Position numbers and translations under genes: made by a program | NCBI GenBank assembly: GCA_963576735.1 | Contig: OY755176.1 | Coordinates: 14,989,423 to 15,053,422 of the forward strand | Source of the DNA: Bedellia somnulentella | Taxonomy: Eukaryota; Arthropoda; Insecta; Lepidoptera; Bedelliidae | DNA: 64,000 nucleotides | Direction: 5' to 3' | Shown: piece after piece, positions 47,307-59,300 of the stretch | Numbering within the stretch: position 1 is the first letter of the stretch | Layout: each line of letters starts with the position of its first letter | Notes under the pieces: generated by a model | What the model was told of the DNA's origin: nothing | What the model saw: only the letters and a program-made list of their open reading frames with translations | Databases searched by the model: none

Positions 47307-47796
47307 TTTTTCGTATAAGGATAATTTTGTAACCTTATATCGTATAGCTTGTTTTTTTCGACTGTACTACCGAGTTGTAGTACCACTCTAGGGACAGTGT
47401 ATTCGGACAAAGTTAGCGATATTTGTACTAAGTGAATACACAGTCCAAGTAAAGCGAGCAAAGGGAACAGAGGTGGTATTTATATTTTACCAGAAACAAA
47501 AGGCTAAACATTTTTTGTCTGTTAAGCTGGTTTCCGGACACTTACAGGTTTGACGTAAATGTTACTAGAAAATGAAAGAATATCTTGTGACGTGTTGGAA
47601 GAATAAGTCCATGAAAAATACATACTTTGATATAGTTAATTATTATAGCTGATTTGAACAAATCAAATTCGTTCTTGAGACTTTCGAATTTCTTGCCAAA
47701 ATTACTTATTGTTATTGGACTGCACCGCAGCAGCTGTAGTTAAAGTACTGACAATTTCGAATTAATTACAAAACAGATTATCCCCTAGTAAAATAC
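47307..47796. other. Unannotated stretch
   Basis: No supported feature. Confidence 0.45.
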
Positions 47797-47819
47797 CATT
47801 CATTAATCACGGCCATAAA
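47797..47819 (-). repeat. Family A repeat tail, left of the nested LINE
   Basis: CATTCATTAATCACGGCCATAAA is the start (on plus) of a minus family A copy that resumes at 60154. AATCACGGCCATAAA (47805-47819) is repeated at 60154-60168 as the LINE target duplication. Confidence 0.75.
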
Positions 47820-48134
47820 AAGGGTGCAAGGTGAGGGATCTCGGTCCAGTGTATGTTCAGTAAGCAGGTGAACTATCCAGCACACTCACCAAATGCCCTA
47901 CCGCAAACGTCCACGTTCGTGCAACCTGGAAATGCATAGCTACTAACAGGACCTGCTTAACTTATTTAATACCTACTCCTGTGGCTAAAGCAGCTAATTG
48001 CGGAGGGATGCCCCTATTCCTATCCCCATCCCGACCCCATCCCATATTTACATAAGTATATATTAACACCTAGTATTTATACTTATATCCATTAATTAAT
48101 ATCTATTTCCCAAATTACAGTTATTTATCTATTA

Positions 48135-48139
48135 TAATA
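48135..48139 (+). repeat. BEL target duplication, left
   Basis: TAATA, repeated at 54552-54556. Five-base duplications are usual for BEL/Pao. Confidence 0.85.
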
Positions 48140-48345
48140 TGTACCGCCGTGATACAACACTAGCGGCACATCACTAGCGCAACTAGCTGTCAACCATCTT
48201 TCATTCTATTCATTCCATTCATTACCTTGTAAAAATCTTGTATTCATATACCAAGCAAAACGCATCTTGTAAATTACTTCAATATAAAATATCTATGGAG
48301 TCAGATATCTTTCATTTATAATTCTACAAGCCAAGGAATTATACA
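48140..48345 (+). repeat. 5' LTR of the BEL element
   Basis: Begins TGTACCGCCGTGATACAAC and ends AATTATACA (TG...CA). It should hold the promoter and RNA start of the element; I see no certain TATA box. Confidence 0.92.
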
Positions 48346-48346
48346 T

Positions 48347-48365
48347 TGGTGACCACCAGACGTGA
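48347..48365 (+). promoter_or_regulatory. Putative primer-binding site
   Basis: TGGTGACCACCAGACGTGA lies one base after the LTR. TGG pairs with the CCA end of a tRNA, as expected for a minus-strand primer site. The tRNA was not identified. Confidence 0.6.
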
Positions 48366-48939
48366 TAAACGGAGGACAATTTTCACTGATTGCTCTGAGG
48401 AGAACAACCGATAATCAGGAGCTAGAACAAAGCCATCAAAGGATCATCGCAGTTGCCAGGAAAGTGTCCCATCCTTATTTTTCATATCATTCACTATCTT
48501 TTCCACATCCAAAATCATCCTATTCATCACATTTTATATTTTATAAATCTTTATTATCCATACTTGATAATACGTTAAGCCATCAACATTTTTTTATTGT
48601 GGGTATATTCAAATATTTTGTTCTTTTCATTTTTGCTGAATCATTTCATTCGAAGTCTTAATATTCATAATAGAAAAGGTTTTATACAACTCGTAACAGT
48701 GTAATTAGTGTTGCGTTAGTAGTGTCTTTCCTGTTCTCCGCATTTCAGTGAGCGCTCTGTCTACCCAACATTGGCGTTAAGAACGTTCGCGCGCGTTATA
48801 GTGTTGAGTTGAATCGTGTTAGCGGCCGGAGTGTGGAGCATATTTGAAGTTAAGTTTTACGGTTTTATTTATACAAGCTAATTAGTTATTTTTACACACT
48901 TACTAGTAGATAAATACTATTTAGATTTTGCATTACCAT

Positions 48940-51900
48940 ATGTCTCAAGCGGGAGAATCAACTACCAAACCATCGTCTGAGACTACATTTAAAATGACTC
49001 AGAATACTGATACTGATTACAAAGACCTTGTCACAAAACGTAGTTCAATAAAGGGTCAAATAACAAAATACAAAAACTATTTAAAGAAATTATTTGACTC
49101 GGAAGTAGTTTCTCCAACGGATTTATATATACTTTCGGAGAAAATAGTTAAGTTTTCACTGCTTTCTACTTCTTTTCATGAACTCCAATCAAATATTGAA
49201 ATATTAAATCCTTCTAAGTTGCAAAATGAAATTGATATACGCGATGATTTTGAATCAGACTTTGCTCTTTTGATCGCGCAGTCAAAATTATTTCTAACAG
49301 AGAAAAGGGGTGACTCAACAACTGAAATACAGTCTAAGTGCAGTCATTCTTATGACAACAGCAATGTAAGTTTTAAATTGCCTGTTATTAAAATATTAAA
49401 CTTCGACGGATCATATCAGAAATGGTTGGAATTTCGTGACACATTTTCATCCCTTATTCATAATAATAACAAGTTGGAGCCAATACACAAATTTTACTAT
49501 TTAATTTCTTATTTAGAAGGTGAGGCAGCCTTAGTTTTATCTAATCTAGAAGTTTCTACAAGTAATTATAAAGAAGCGTGGCAACTTCTGTGTGAACGTT
49601 ACGATAACAAAAAACAATTAATTAAAACTCATTTGAATTCACTTCTGAGTTTCCAAGTGCAAGCAAAGGATTCTGCTAAGAGTTTAAGGTTCGTAATAGA
49701 TCATATTTCTAAAAATTTAAGAGCGTTAAACTCGTTAGGTGAACCAACTACTTCATGGGACACGTTAATCATACATTTGGTCTCAGCAAAGCTTGACAAC
49801 AACACAAATTTCAAATGGGAGGAACATAAAAACAATTTTACTAATTCCCCTTCGCTAAACGATTTTTTCCAGTTTCTAAAGGCTAGAGCTGATGTTTTTG
49901 AGTCTGTCAATAGTAATAAATATTCAAATTCTAATTTCATTAAACCTTATGCTCAGCCATTGTTTCAAAAACATGAAAGGTCTCAAACAAAATCGCTCTC
50001 AATTTCAGCAATTGATGCCTCATCGAATGTCGTGTGTCCTTTGTGTCGCGGCAGTCATCGTATATACAGCTGCCCGTCGTTCCAGTCTCTGCCTGCCGAG
50101 CGCAGGGCTGCCGAGGTAGCTCGACTCTCATTATGCTCTAATTGTTTACGTAAGGGCCATTCCAATCATCAATGCAAGGTACGCCACTCATGTAATATTT
50201 GCAAGCGACGTCACAACACTTTATTGCATAGGGATGACTCTCAGGCTCAAAATACGTCTTTTATTAACACCGTGGTGCCTAATGAGCCCAATGATGGTTC
50301 CGTCACACAAGATATAATTAGCATGTCTATAAACTCGAACAAACCAAGTAATGTATTATTATCCACTGCTCTGGTAGATATTTATAATCCAATCACTAAG
50401 ACGCACATAACTATTCGTGCTTTATTGGATAGCGGGAGTCAATCTTCACTAATCACGGAAGATGTGCGAGATAGACTAAAATTGACTCCTCAGCCTACCC
50501 ATATAAATATTATAGGCGTGGGTAACCTTTTCACTTCCAATTCCTTAGAAAGATGTGCTATAGAAATAAAATCAAAGCACTGCAACTACTTAACACAAAT
50601 GTCATGCCTAGTATTGACCAAGCTAACTGGCAACATACCACATGACACATTCAATAGTTCACAAATTAATTTGCCAAATTACATTCATCTTGCTGATCCT
50701 ACTTTTAACACATCTGCCCCAGTAGATTTGATAATAGGAGCAGACATATTTTGGAATTTAATTGAAAAAGAGCAGATATCCTTAGGCCCCAGATCACCTA
50801 TCATGCAGAAGACAAAATTAGGTTGGATACTGGCAGGCCCCATATATTCAAAAGGCGATTCCTTAAATAAATTTATTAATTGTAATCACACCTCTGTGCG
50901 TTCAGTTCCCCACAATTTTGACATGTTGTCATTTAAAACTTCCTTCAAATATGATAAGGAATTCATCTCAAACGAGGTTTTGAATGACAATATGTCGAGG
51001 TTGTGGGAAACTGAGCTAATTCCCCAATCATCACCTACAAAAAGTTATACTAAACTAGAAAACGAATGTGAAAATCAATTCAAACAAAACACATATCGTG
51101 ACATTGATGGTCGGTTCTGCGTAAGACTACCATTACATTTGAGTCCTAGTTGTTTAGGCAACTCATTTCAATTGGCGAGAAAACAATTTATATCATTAGA
51201 AAAAAGGCTCAATAAAAATTTAGATCTTAAAAAACAATATACCCAATTTATTCAGGAATACAAAGACTTAGGTCACTTATCTCTATCAGATGAATTAATC
51301 CCTTTACAATCCTATTTCATACCACATCACGCCGTTGTTCGTCCTTCAAGTGAATCTACTAAACTGCGCGTTGTTTTCAATGGTAGTGCAAAAACCACTT
51401 CAGGTTACTCTATCAACGACATATTACTCACAGGTCCACATATTCAAGACAGTCTATTTAACATTTTGCTACGATTTCGTCAATACAAATATGTTTTATC
51501 GGGGGATATAGACAAATTTTATAGGCAAGTGAATATTCAAAATAGTGATAGACACTTGCAAATGATACTTTGGCGTGATAATGAGGGCGATCCAATACAA
51601 TCATTTAAATTGAACACCGTTACATACGGGCTATCTAGCTCAAGTTATCTCAGTACACGTTGCCTTTGGCAGTTAGGAGAAGATTGCCTTGACAATAAAA
51701 TTAAACAAATCATACAAAATGATTTCCTAGTTGACGATTTACTCACCGGAAGTGATTCGTCCGAAGATCTATTATATATAAAAAACTCAATGGAAAAATG
51801 CCTGTTAAAGGGATGTTTCTTTTTACGTAAGTACCGAACTAATTTTCCTTTGCTTCTAACAAATTATACAAATCCTCAACAAAATTTAATAATTAGTAAT

Positions 51901-54318
51901 TCACCACATACCTTAGGAATAGGCTGGGATCCAAATAATGATTACATTCAGTATCCTAGTACTTACGAATTTATTAAAGATTTACCAACAAAGCGTACGA
52001 TATTGTCCGATTCGTGTAAAATCTTTGACCCGTTAGGTCTTATAAGTCCTGTTACTATTAGACCAAAGTTAATATTGCAAAAATTATGGATCGACAAAAT
52101 AAATTGGGATGAACCTATTTCAAAGGACATAACTCATCTATGGCGCACATTCATAGACTCCATTGAGAGTCTAAAAAATATTTTTGTTCCAAGGCACGCT
52201 TTATGCAATAACCCTGTCAACATAGAGTTACATTGCTTTTCTGACGCTTCTAAAGTAGCTTATGGAACATGTGTTTATTTAAAATCTACAGACAAACATG
52301 GCTCGGTAGCAATCCATTTACTGTGTGCTAAGGCAAGAGTAGCACCGGTAAAGCCGACCACGATTCCGCGGCTAGAGCTAAACGCATGTCTGCTGGGGGC
52401 ACAACTCGCGGCCGCCGCATGTCACTCTTTGCGATGTGTGATCAGCCGTAAAATATTTTGGACTGACTCTAATATTGTCCTCGCCTGGTTGCGCAAACCG
52501 CTCGAAAAACTGGATGTTTATGTGGCTAATAGAGTCGCTAAAATACTAGAACTAACAGATAGCTCACACTGGCGCCACGTGCCAACAGAGCACAACCCCG
52601 CTGACTTCGCCTCCCGTGGTATTTTGCCTATCAATATTACTAACTTGAGTATATGGTGGAATGGGCCATCATTTCTTATACAAGATGAATCATCATGGCC
52701 TGTTGTGACACAAGCGCACAAGCAAACATTTAATAATTGTGTTCTTGATCATGACACTCTGCCAAACAATCATACAAACATTCTACAAAACAATCACATT
52801 TTATTTACAAAAACCACAAACAATAACTTATTAAACTTCGATAAATATTCTAATCTTAATTATTTACAACGATCATTTGCCTATGTCCTTAGATTTATTA
52901 ATAACACAAAAAATCCTAAAAATAAAAAAAGTGGTATTTTGAAGCCTGACGAGTTATCAAATTCGCTTGAAAGTTTAGTCAAGTTAGCACAGGAAGAAAT
53001 ATTCACTAAAGAGCTTAATTTGTTGCGTAACAACAAAAAAACACTACCTCCAAAGCATACTTTACTTAGCTTAAATCCATTTATTGATGATAAAAATATA
53101 TTAAGAGTAGGAGGGCGTCTTAACTATTCACAGTATTCCTTTGATAAGCGCCATCCCATGTTACTGCATTCGAAACATAGATTAGCTAAGTTACTTTTCC
53201 AACGAGAGCATCTTCGTCTTCTTCACGCTGGTCCTCAGTTACTGCTTTCTTCAATCAGAGAGTTTGTTTGGCCTATTGCTGGCAGGGATTTGGCTCGCAC
53301 AGTAGCGAGGCAATGTATTACTTGTAGGAGAATCGCAGGAGAAACTATATCGCCTATCATGGGTTCGTTACCCAAACAGCGGGTTGACCCCGGGTTTCCA
53401 TTTTCAAGTGTTGGTGTTGACTTTGCCGGACCATTTTGGATTACTGACAGAAAAGGTAGAGGGTGTAAGATCACCAAATGTTATCTTTGTTTATTTATTT
53501 GCTTCCGTTACAAATGCGTGCACTTGGAAGCTGTTAGTAAATTATCCACAGAAGCATTCATTTTATCGCTACGTCGCTTTATATCGCGTAGAGGCAAGCC
53601 GTTAGAAATATTCTGTGACAACGGCCGCAATTTTGTTGGTGCTGCTAGAGAAATAGGTAATTTTATAAATTCACATTCTTCTTATATAACGAACTTTTTG
53701 GCTGAAGATGGAATCAAATACCACTTCCAACCAAGCTATTCTCCACATTTCGGAGGTTATCACGAATCAGCAATTAAATCAGCTAAGTACTATACCAAAC
53801 GAATATTATCAAATACGCATTTAACTTTCGAGGAAATGGCAACGTTATTTAATCAAATTGAAGCTATTCTTAATAGCAGACCTCTATGTCCTCTTTCCTC
53901 TGATCCAAACGACCTCCAACCCTTAACCCCGGGACATTTTTTGATTGGTAGAGCATTGTTATCGATGCCATCTCCAAGCTTAGAAAATTTTAAACTGAAT
54001 AGTTTAAACCGATATCAGCGATTAGAACACATCAGGCAACATTTTTGGAATCGCTGGCAGAAGGAATACATCACAGAAATGCAGCACAGACAAAAATGGC
54101 GCGTTCCTTCAAGAGAGCTTCAAATAGGAGATCTTGTTCTGTTGAAGCATGAAAACATGCCTCCAATGAGTTGGAAAATGGGGCGCATCACTGCCTTGTT
54201 TCCGGGACCCGACAATGTAGCAAGAGTAGCAGAGGTGAAGACGTCAAATGGCTCATACAGAAGAGGCATTAAATACATTGTGCCATTAATTACCGAAACC
54301 GAAGAAGTCTCCACATAA
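48940..54318 (+). CDS. BEL/Pao gag-pol polyprotein
   Basis: 1792 codons from the first ATG (48940), no break. In order: gag with a DUF1759-type region from about residue 145 (LPVIKILNFDGSYQKWLEFR); two CCHC/CCCH-like knuckles (C366, C399); aspartic protease LLDSGSQSSLI (D497). Next is reverse transcriptase with SGDIDKFYRQV (D856, D858) and FLVDDLL (D932, D933), and LVDD where many families have YVDD. RNase H follows with CFSDASK (D1102) and WTDSN (D1176). Integrase has a zinc-binding H1424/H1429/C1459/C1462 and the catalytic triad D1494, D1560, E1609. A DUF5641-type C-terminus comes last. All catalytic residues that I can check are present. The polyprotein would be cut by its own protease and would copy and integrate the element. 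Confidence 0.93.
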   Translation: MSQAGESTTKPSSETTFKMTQNTDTDYKDLVTKRSSIKGQITKYKNYLKKLFDSEVVSPTDLYILSEKIVKFSLLSTSFHELQSNIEILNPSKLQNEIDIRDDFESDFALLIAQSKLFLTEKRGDSTTEIQSKCSHSYDNSNVSFKLPVIKILNFDGSYQKWLEFRDTFSSLIHNNNKLEPIHKFYYLISYLEGEAALVLSNLEVSTSNYKEAWQLLCERYDNKKQLIKTHLNSLLSFQVQAKDSAKSLRFVIDHISKNLRALNSLGEPTTSWDTLIIHLVSAKLDNNTNFKWEEHKNNFTNSPSLNDFFQFLKARADVFESVNSNKYSNSNFIKPYAQPLFQKHERSQTKSLSISAIDASSNVVCPLCRGSHRIYSCPSFQSLPAERRAAEVARLSLCSNCLRKGHSNHQCKVRHSCNICKRRHNTLLHRDDSQAQNTSFINTVVPNEPNDGSVTQDIISMSINSNKPSNVLLSTALVDIYNPITKTHITIRALLDSGSQSSLITEDVRDRLKLTPQPTHINIIGVGNLFTSNSLERCAIEIKSKHCNYLTQMSCLVLTKLTGNIPHDTFNSSQINLPNYIHLADPTFNTSAPVDLIIGADIFWNLIEKEQISLGPRSPIMQKTKLGWILAGPIYSKGDSLNKFINCNHTSVRSVPHNFDMLSFKTSFKYDKEFISNEVLNDNMSRLWETELIPQSSPTKSYTKLENECENQFKQNTYRDIDGRFCVRLPLHLSPSCLGNSFQLARKQFISLEKRLNKNLDLKKQYTQFIQEYKDLGHLSLSDELIPLQSYFIPHHAVVRPSSESTKLRVVFNGSAKTTSGYSINDILLTGPHIQDSLFNILLRFRQYKYVLSGDIDKFYRQVNIQNSDRHLQMILWRDNEGDPIQSFKLNTVTYGLSSSSYLSTRCLWQLGEDCLDNKIKQIIQNDFLVDDLLTGSDSSEDLLYIKNSMEKCLLKGCFFLRKYRTNFPLLLTNYTNPQQNLIISNSPHTLGIGWDPNNDYIQYPSTYEFIKDLPTKRTILSDSCKIFDPLGLISPVTIRPKLILQKLWIDKINWDEPISKDITHLWRTFIDSIESLKNIFVPRHALCNNPVNIELHCFSDASKVAYGTCVYLKSTDKHGSVAIHLLCAKARVAPVKPTTIPRLELNACLLGAQLAAAACHSLRCVISRKIFWTDSNIVLAWLRKPLEKLDVYVANRVAKILELTDSSHWRHVPTEHNPADFASRGILPINITNLSIWWNGPSFLIQDESSWPVVTQAHKQTFNNCVLDHDTLPNNHTNILQNNHILFTKTTNNNLLNFDKYSNLNYLQRSFAYVLRFINNTKNPKNKKSGILKPDELSNSLESLVKLAQEEIFTKELNLLRNNKKTLPPKHTLLSLNPFIDDKNILRVGGRLNYSQYSFDKRHPMLLHSKHRLAKLLFQREHLRLLHAGPQLLLSSIREFVWPIAGRDLARTVARQCITCRRIAGETISPIMGSLPKQRVDPGFPFSSVGVDFAGPFWITDRKGRGCKITKCYLCLFICFRYKCVHLEAVSKLSTEAFILSLRRFISRRGKPLEIFCDNGRNFVGAAREIGNFINSHSSYITNFLAEDGIKYHFQPSYSPHFGGYHESAIKSAKYYTKRILSNTHLTFEEMATLFNQIEAILNSRPLCPLSSDPNDLQPLTPGHFLIGRALLSMPSPSLENFKLNSLNRYQRLEHIRQHFWNRWQKEYITEMQHRQKWRVPSRELQIGDLVLLKHENMPPMSWKMGRITALFPGPDNVARVAEVKTSNGSYRRGIKYIVPLITETEEVST

Positions 54319-54345
54319 CATTCTCCATAGCCCGCCCCCGGAGTA

Positions 54346-54551
54346 TGTACCGCCGTGATACAACACTAGCGGCACATCACTAGCGCAACTAGCTGTCAAC
54401 CATCTTTCATTCTATTCATTCCATTCATTACCTTGTAAAAATCTTGTATTCATATACCAAGCAAAACGCATCTTGTAAATTACTTCAATATAAAATATCT
54501 ATGGAGTCAGATATCTTTCATTTATAATTCTACAAGCCAAGGAATTATACA
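54346..54551 (+). repeat. 3' LTR of the BEL element
   Basis: Same length (206 bp) and, by eye, the same sequence as the 5' LTR. The preceding GCCCGCCCCCGGAGTA is a poor polypurine tract, which is odd for an apparently intact element. Confidence 0.92.
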
Positions 54552-54701
54552 TAATATAATTTATAATCTGTCCTTCTTGAATTATATTTATTAATTTCCT
54601 TATTATAATATATATCTTATATTATCCTGGAGGAAGGTAACCTCGACTCCAAAAATCCAAACCCTAATCCCCCTTACTTGTTTAAGGTTTTTAAATTCAA
54701 C

Positions 54702-56301
54702 ATGGAAAAGGCATCTAGCAAAAGAACTACCCAGGCGGGTCCTCACGAAGTGAAGGAATCCCGCCCTAGTCCCACAAGACTAGGCAGTCCCCATCGTATT
54801 CTAGGGGGACAACTAAATGCCTCATCGAAGATGGAACAGGAGGAGCCGCATCCGCAGCTCAAAAAACGGCTGCTATTTCAGCGCCCACAAAATACGACAA
54901 GCATAACTCAGCGGCTGCTCTAGCGCCCGATTTCGCCAAGGACCAACCACAGAACCCCTGGCAGCTTGTGGTGCCTCTCATCAAAGCTGTCAAGAAAAGC
55001 AGTCAAGGCCAACGAAGACCACGCCAAAGATCACCGGCACCGTCAACTTCCTCTAGCAGAAGGCAGCATCCGGAGGCGGGACCCTCCCACAGAGAGGACC
55101 GGCCCGATCGGCAGACTCCAACTCCCGCAACGCTCCCCGCCAGTATACTGAAAGGGAGCGAGGCCGAGAAGGTAGTCGTAGCCGAAAAGGGTCACCACAT
55201 CGAAGTGGAGAGAGCACCCAATCCGAGCGCCCTCAAGAATCTGCTGAGGAGGAAGACAGAAAGAGATACAGAAGATATCGAGGGACACGGGCAGGAAGAG
55301 GAAAACGTATCCCAAACACTGAGCGCAGCCACCCCCACCACGACAAAACCCACACAGAGGCGAGTAATACAAAACGAGAACGGCCGAACGACACGATTTC
55401 CCCATCGCAAACACAACCCGGACCAAAAAGGGTGAAAACAGAGGACCGACAAACGTCATCCAAGCGCGGAAGCTACGCAACAGCAGCGAAAGGCCATGCA
55501 GCCGAACTAAGCATGGCAATCTGCGTAAATCCGCCCCGAGACCTGACCCCAAGCGAAGGAGAATGGATAAAAGACAATCTGTCAAACCTTATATTCGATT
55601 GCGAGGACACAATCCTACCAGAATTCCAGGGCTTTCCCGTCATCATCGCCGGAGCACTGAGAATCTGGTGCAAGAATGATAACGCCAAGAAATGGCTAGA
55701 AACCAACATAACAAAGATGAAGTGGCCACAGGATACAGAGACTTTGGTAGCGGTCAAACAGGCTGAAGTTCCGACCCGGGTACGCTGTGTACTGTTTGTC
55801 CCCAATTACACTGGGGACCTAGCCCGGCTGAACAAAGTCCTGATTGGCCAAAACCAACAATACAATGTAAAGAAATGGCACCTACAAGAGGCCATAACAT
55901 CCAAAGAAGGTAAGTGGATTGGCACGTACCTCACTCTTCACCTACCCCCTGAAGAGGTAGACAAATTGGTAAGGGAGGAAAGGAAAGTATCCTTCCTCCT
56001 AGGAACAATATATGTACGTTTCTTAAACAAGGGCGAACTATCAGATAAACCTCCAGAACCCGAGACTGAGACAAGACCAAATATGGACAAAGAGATTACC
56101 AACATGGAGACAGACGAAGTTAAATTGACTGATACGGAGATACTGTCACTTAAAGACGAAACGGAGAGGATGGCCAATATGGCCCTAGAACAGAGCCAAA
56201 GAGCGGAGAGTTGGCTTCTCAGATCATCTCCCAGACCAGACGACGACAACCAGACTGAGACGGAAGGAGTCGACCTAACCAGTGATGGCCTCTCAGAATA
56301 A
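54702..56301 (+). pseudogene. LINE ORF1 (gag-like), frameshifted
   Basis: Starts at ATG 54702 (MEKASSKRTTQAG). The frame ends early at about 54920. The coding signal moves to a second frame near 54840 (SAAQKTAAISAPTKYDKH, NPWQLVVPLIKAVKKSSQGQ) and to a third between 55060 and 55430. That third frame carries an arginine/serine-rich region and then an uninterrupted 289-codon C-terminal half to the TAA at 56299-56301. The C-terminal half (YATAAKGHAAELSMAICVNP, DLTPSEGEWIKDNL, LRIWCKNDNAKKWLETNI, FLLGTIYVRFLNKG) resembles the DUF4780 type found in ORF1 of insect LINEs. No CCHC knuckle is seen. It would bind element RNA if intact. At least two frameshifts make it dead. ORF2 starts 17 bases before its stop. 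Confidence 0.72.
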
Positions 56302-59300
56302 CAGCAAGAGCAAGACACCAGACGACAATGGCCCAAGTCAGCAGATTTATAGGGCCATAAGCAACAACAATAATAATAATAAAATAAAAATAATACAAGC
56401 AAATCTCATGCATAGCCGAACGGCAACATCAATTATGAGAAGAATACTTGAAACAAATAATAACACTATCGCACTCATTCAAGAACCATGGGTACGAGAT
56501 AACAGAATCTGCGGCCTCAGCAACATCGGAGGTAAGCTCATCCTTGATACAACAATATCAGACACACCAAGAACCTGTATATTGTGTATATATGTTCCCA
56601 AACACTATAACACCACACCCTTATTCTGCTCCAGAGACCTAACAGCAGTCAACCTGAAGGTCAAAAACGAAGAAGAGGACACCACAGACATCATACTAGC
56701 CTCAGTCTACGTGCCTGGGGACGACGACAACTGCCCGCCTACAGAAATGACTGAACTGGTAAACCACACAGACATACACAACCTTGAAATCATACTCGGC
56801 GCAGACACCAATGCCCATCACCCCATGTGGGGTTCCCCCGATTCTAACAAAAGAGGAGATTCTCTCTCACTCTACTTACTCACAACTAACCTTAATATAC
56901 TCAACGTAGGGTCAGAGCCTACCTGGTTAACTTCCCGGAGTCAAACTAGAATAGATGCCACATTTGCCACCAATCAAGCTTACACAATGACAACCGATTG
57001 GGTAGTATCAAAAGAACTAACTTGCTCTGATCACAGGTGGATACGATTTAATCTAAACTGCAACATCAAACCGCCGGAACCTCGACGGAATCCACGGCGG
57101 ACTGACACTACCATTTTCAAAAGCCTCGTTGAAAAGGAACTCCAATGTCACGAGCGCAAGGTAATGAAAGAAGACACTAACCAAATAGACACAAATGTAA
57201 GTATCCTTGAAAATGCCTTAATTAACTCATACAATATCAGCTGTCCACTAAAACAGGTATCCAACGAAATAAGGAACAAATGGTGGAACCCCAAACTAGC
57301 CCGACAAAAAGAAGAACTAAGAAAATTCTTCAACATCGCAAAAAAATCAAGACAAAAATCAGACTGGGAAGTTTTCAGAAAAGCACGAAACCAATACAAA
57401 AAAGACACAAGAACATGCAGCAGGAAAGCATGGAAACAATTCACAGAAACAATCGAATCCAACAATGAAGCCAACAGGGTAAGAAAAATACTATCGACAA
57501 ACGACAGGAATATTCTGGGCACACTCAAAAGAAGAGACGGTACCTACACTAGGTCGGACCAGGAAACATGCACAGAACTCCTAGAAACACACTTTCCCAA
57601 CTGCAACATAGCAAACGAAACCAAATGGGAAAAATCTAAAACAAACCCCACGCAAACTGACTGGACATTAGCCAACAAGATAACTACTAAAGACCGCATT
57701 AAATGGGCCATAAACACCTTCGAACCATACAAATCCCCTGGCTTAGATGGTATAATACCTGCCTTCATGCAGTGGGCTGAGAACAGCGTCATCCCATGGC
57801 TTCAGGACATCTTTGTGGCATGTTAAGCCCACCAATATATTCCCGTAAAATGGAGAGAAGTAAGAGCCACATTTATTCCTAAACCAGGAAAAACAGACTA
57901 CACCCAAGCCAAATCCTTCAGACCCATAAGTCTGTCATCCTTTATGCTGAAGACACTAGAACGACTATGTGACCGACATATTAGAGACGGCCCGCTCAAA
58001 GCCAAGCCACTTCATAAATACCAACACGCATATACCTCAGGCAAATCGACAGAAACAGCACTACACGACGTAGTAGCAAAGATCGAAATAGCCATGAGCC
58101 AGAAAATGATGACACTAGCTGTGCTAATAGATATTGAAGGAGACTTCGACAAAACCGCATTCCAAAGCATAAAAAATGCACTAGAGAGATATGATATCGA
58201 TCATACTCTTAGTGGCTGGATTGGAAATATGCTAGGACAAAGAGCCGTCCAAGTCGCCCTTAACGAAGCCACCAGAGCAAGAGTCATGAGAGGATGCCCG
58301 CAAGGAGGTGTACTATCCCCACTCTTGTGGAATATGGTACACCTCGACGAACTTATACGACGACTGAACAACAAAGGATACTATGCAATAGGATATGCAG
58401 ACGACATAGCTATCCTAATTTTCGGTCCAAACGAGAAAATAATATCGAATCAGATGAGCCAAGCACTGAAAATCGTAGAAACCTGGTGCAAAGAACAACA
58501 ATTAAGTGTAAACGCTAACAAAACGGACATGATCCTATTCACAAGAAAAACCAAAATAAATTTTAACGACCCGCCAACACTCTTCGGGTTTGTATCTCAC
58601 CGAGGGCTAACTTGATTAGTCTGTAAATATTTGTTTATTGCACTCTCAGAACCCACCAACACTCTTCGGGACAACACTCAAACTATCGAACGAAATAAAA
58701 TACCTAGGAATCATCCTAGATAGCAAACTCAACTGGAGTAAACACGTGGACAGAACGATAACTAAAGCCACCATTGCATTATGGCAATGTAAAAAGATAC
58801 TAGGGAAAAACTGGGGACTTCATCCCCGTATCACACACTGGCTATACACCACAATTATAAGACCAATTATCTCTTACGGAGCACTAGTATGGTGGCCCAG
58901 AACCGTACAAAGCACCTGTCAAAAAACTCTGGAAAAAAATGCAACGAGCAGCCTGCATAGCCATAACAGGAGCCATGAAGACAACACCAACTGCAGCCCT
59001 CCAAGCAATGTTAAACCTTCCACCGCTACATTTATACATTCAACAAGAAGCAGCAATAACAGCCATACGACTTGAAACAAGCAAAATTCTACGCAAAGAC
59101 TGTAGAATAAAGCACACAATAATCAAAACAGAAGCCTACCAATATCAACCTATGATAGAAGGACCATGCGACAAAATAAAGAAGAGATACATCTTTAGCA
59201 AACAATACGAAGTTCTACTACATGAAGAACAAAAAGACTACTCTAAATCCAATGAATTACGGATATATACAGATGGATCGAAGATAAAAGATGGAACAGG

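Larger units (their letters stand above)
48140..54551 (+). mobile_element. Complete BEL/Pao LTR retrotransposon
   Basis: 6412 bp with 206-bp LTRs, a leader of about 590 bp, one long gag-pol ORF and a 3' LTR. The LTRs look identical base for base and the ORF is open throughout, so the insertion is recent and the element may still be active. No env-like ORF follows pol. Order protease, reverse transcriptase, RNase H, integrase within one frame is that of BEL/Pao. Confidence 0.93.

Noticed and set aside
48362..48661. 99-codon ORF in the BEL leader
   Set aside because: It starts at the primer-binding site and lacks any gag-like feature; the main ORF starts at 48940.
55043..56413. Long minus-strand ORFs (up to 180 codons) opposite the LINE ORF1
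   Set aside because: They are antisense shadows of a GC-richer coding region with low-complexity composition and no motif.
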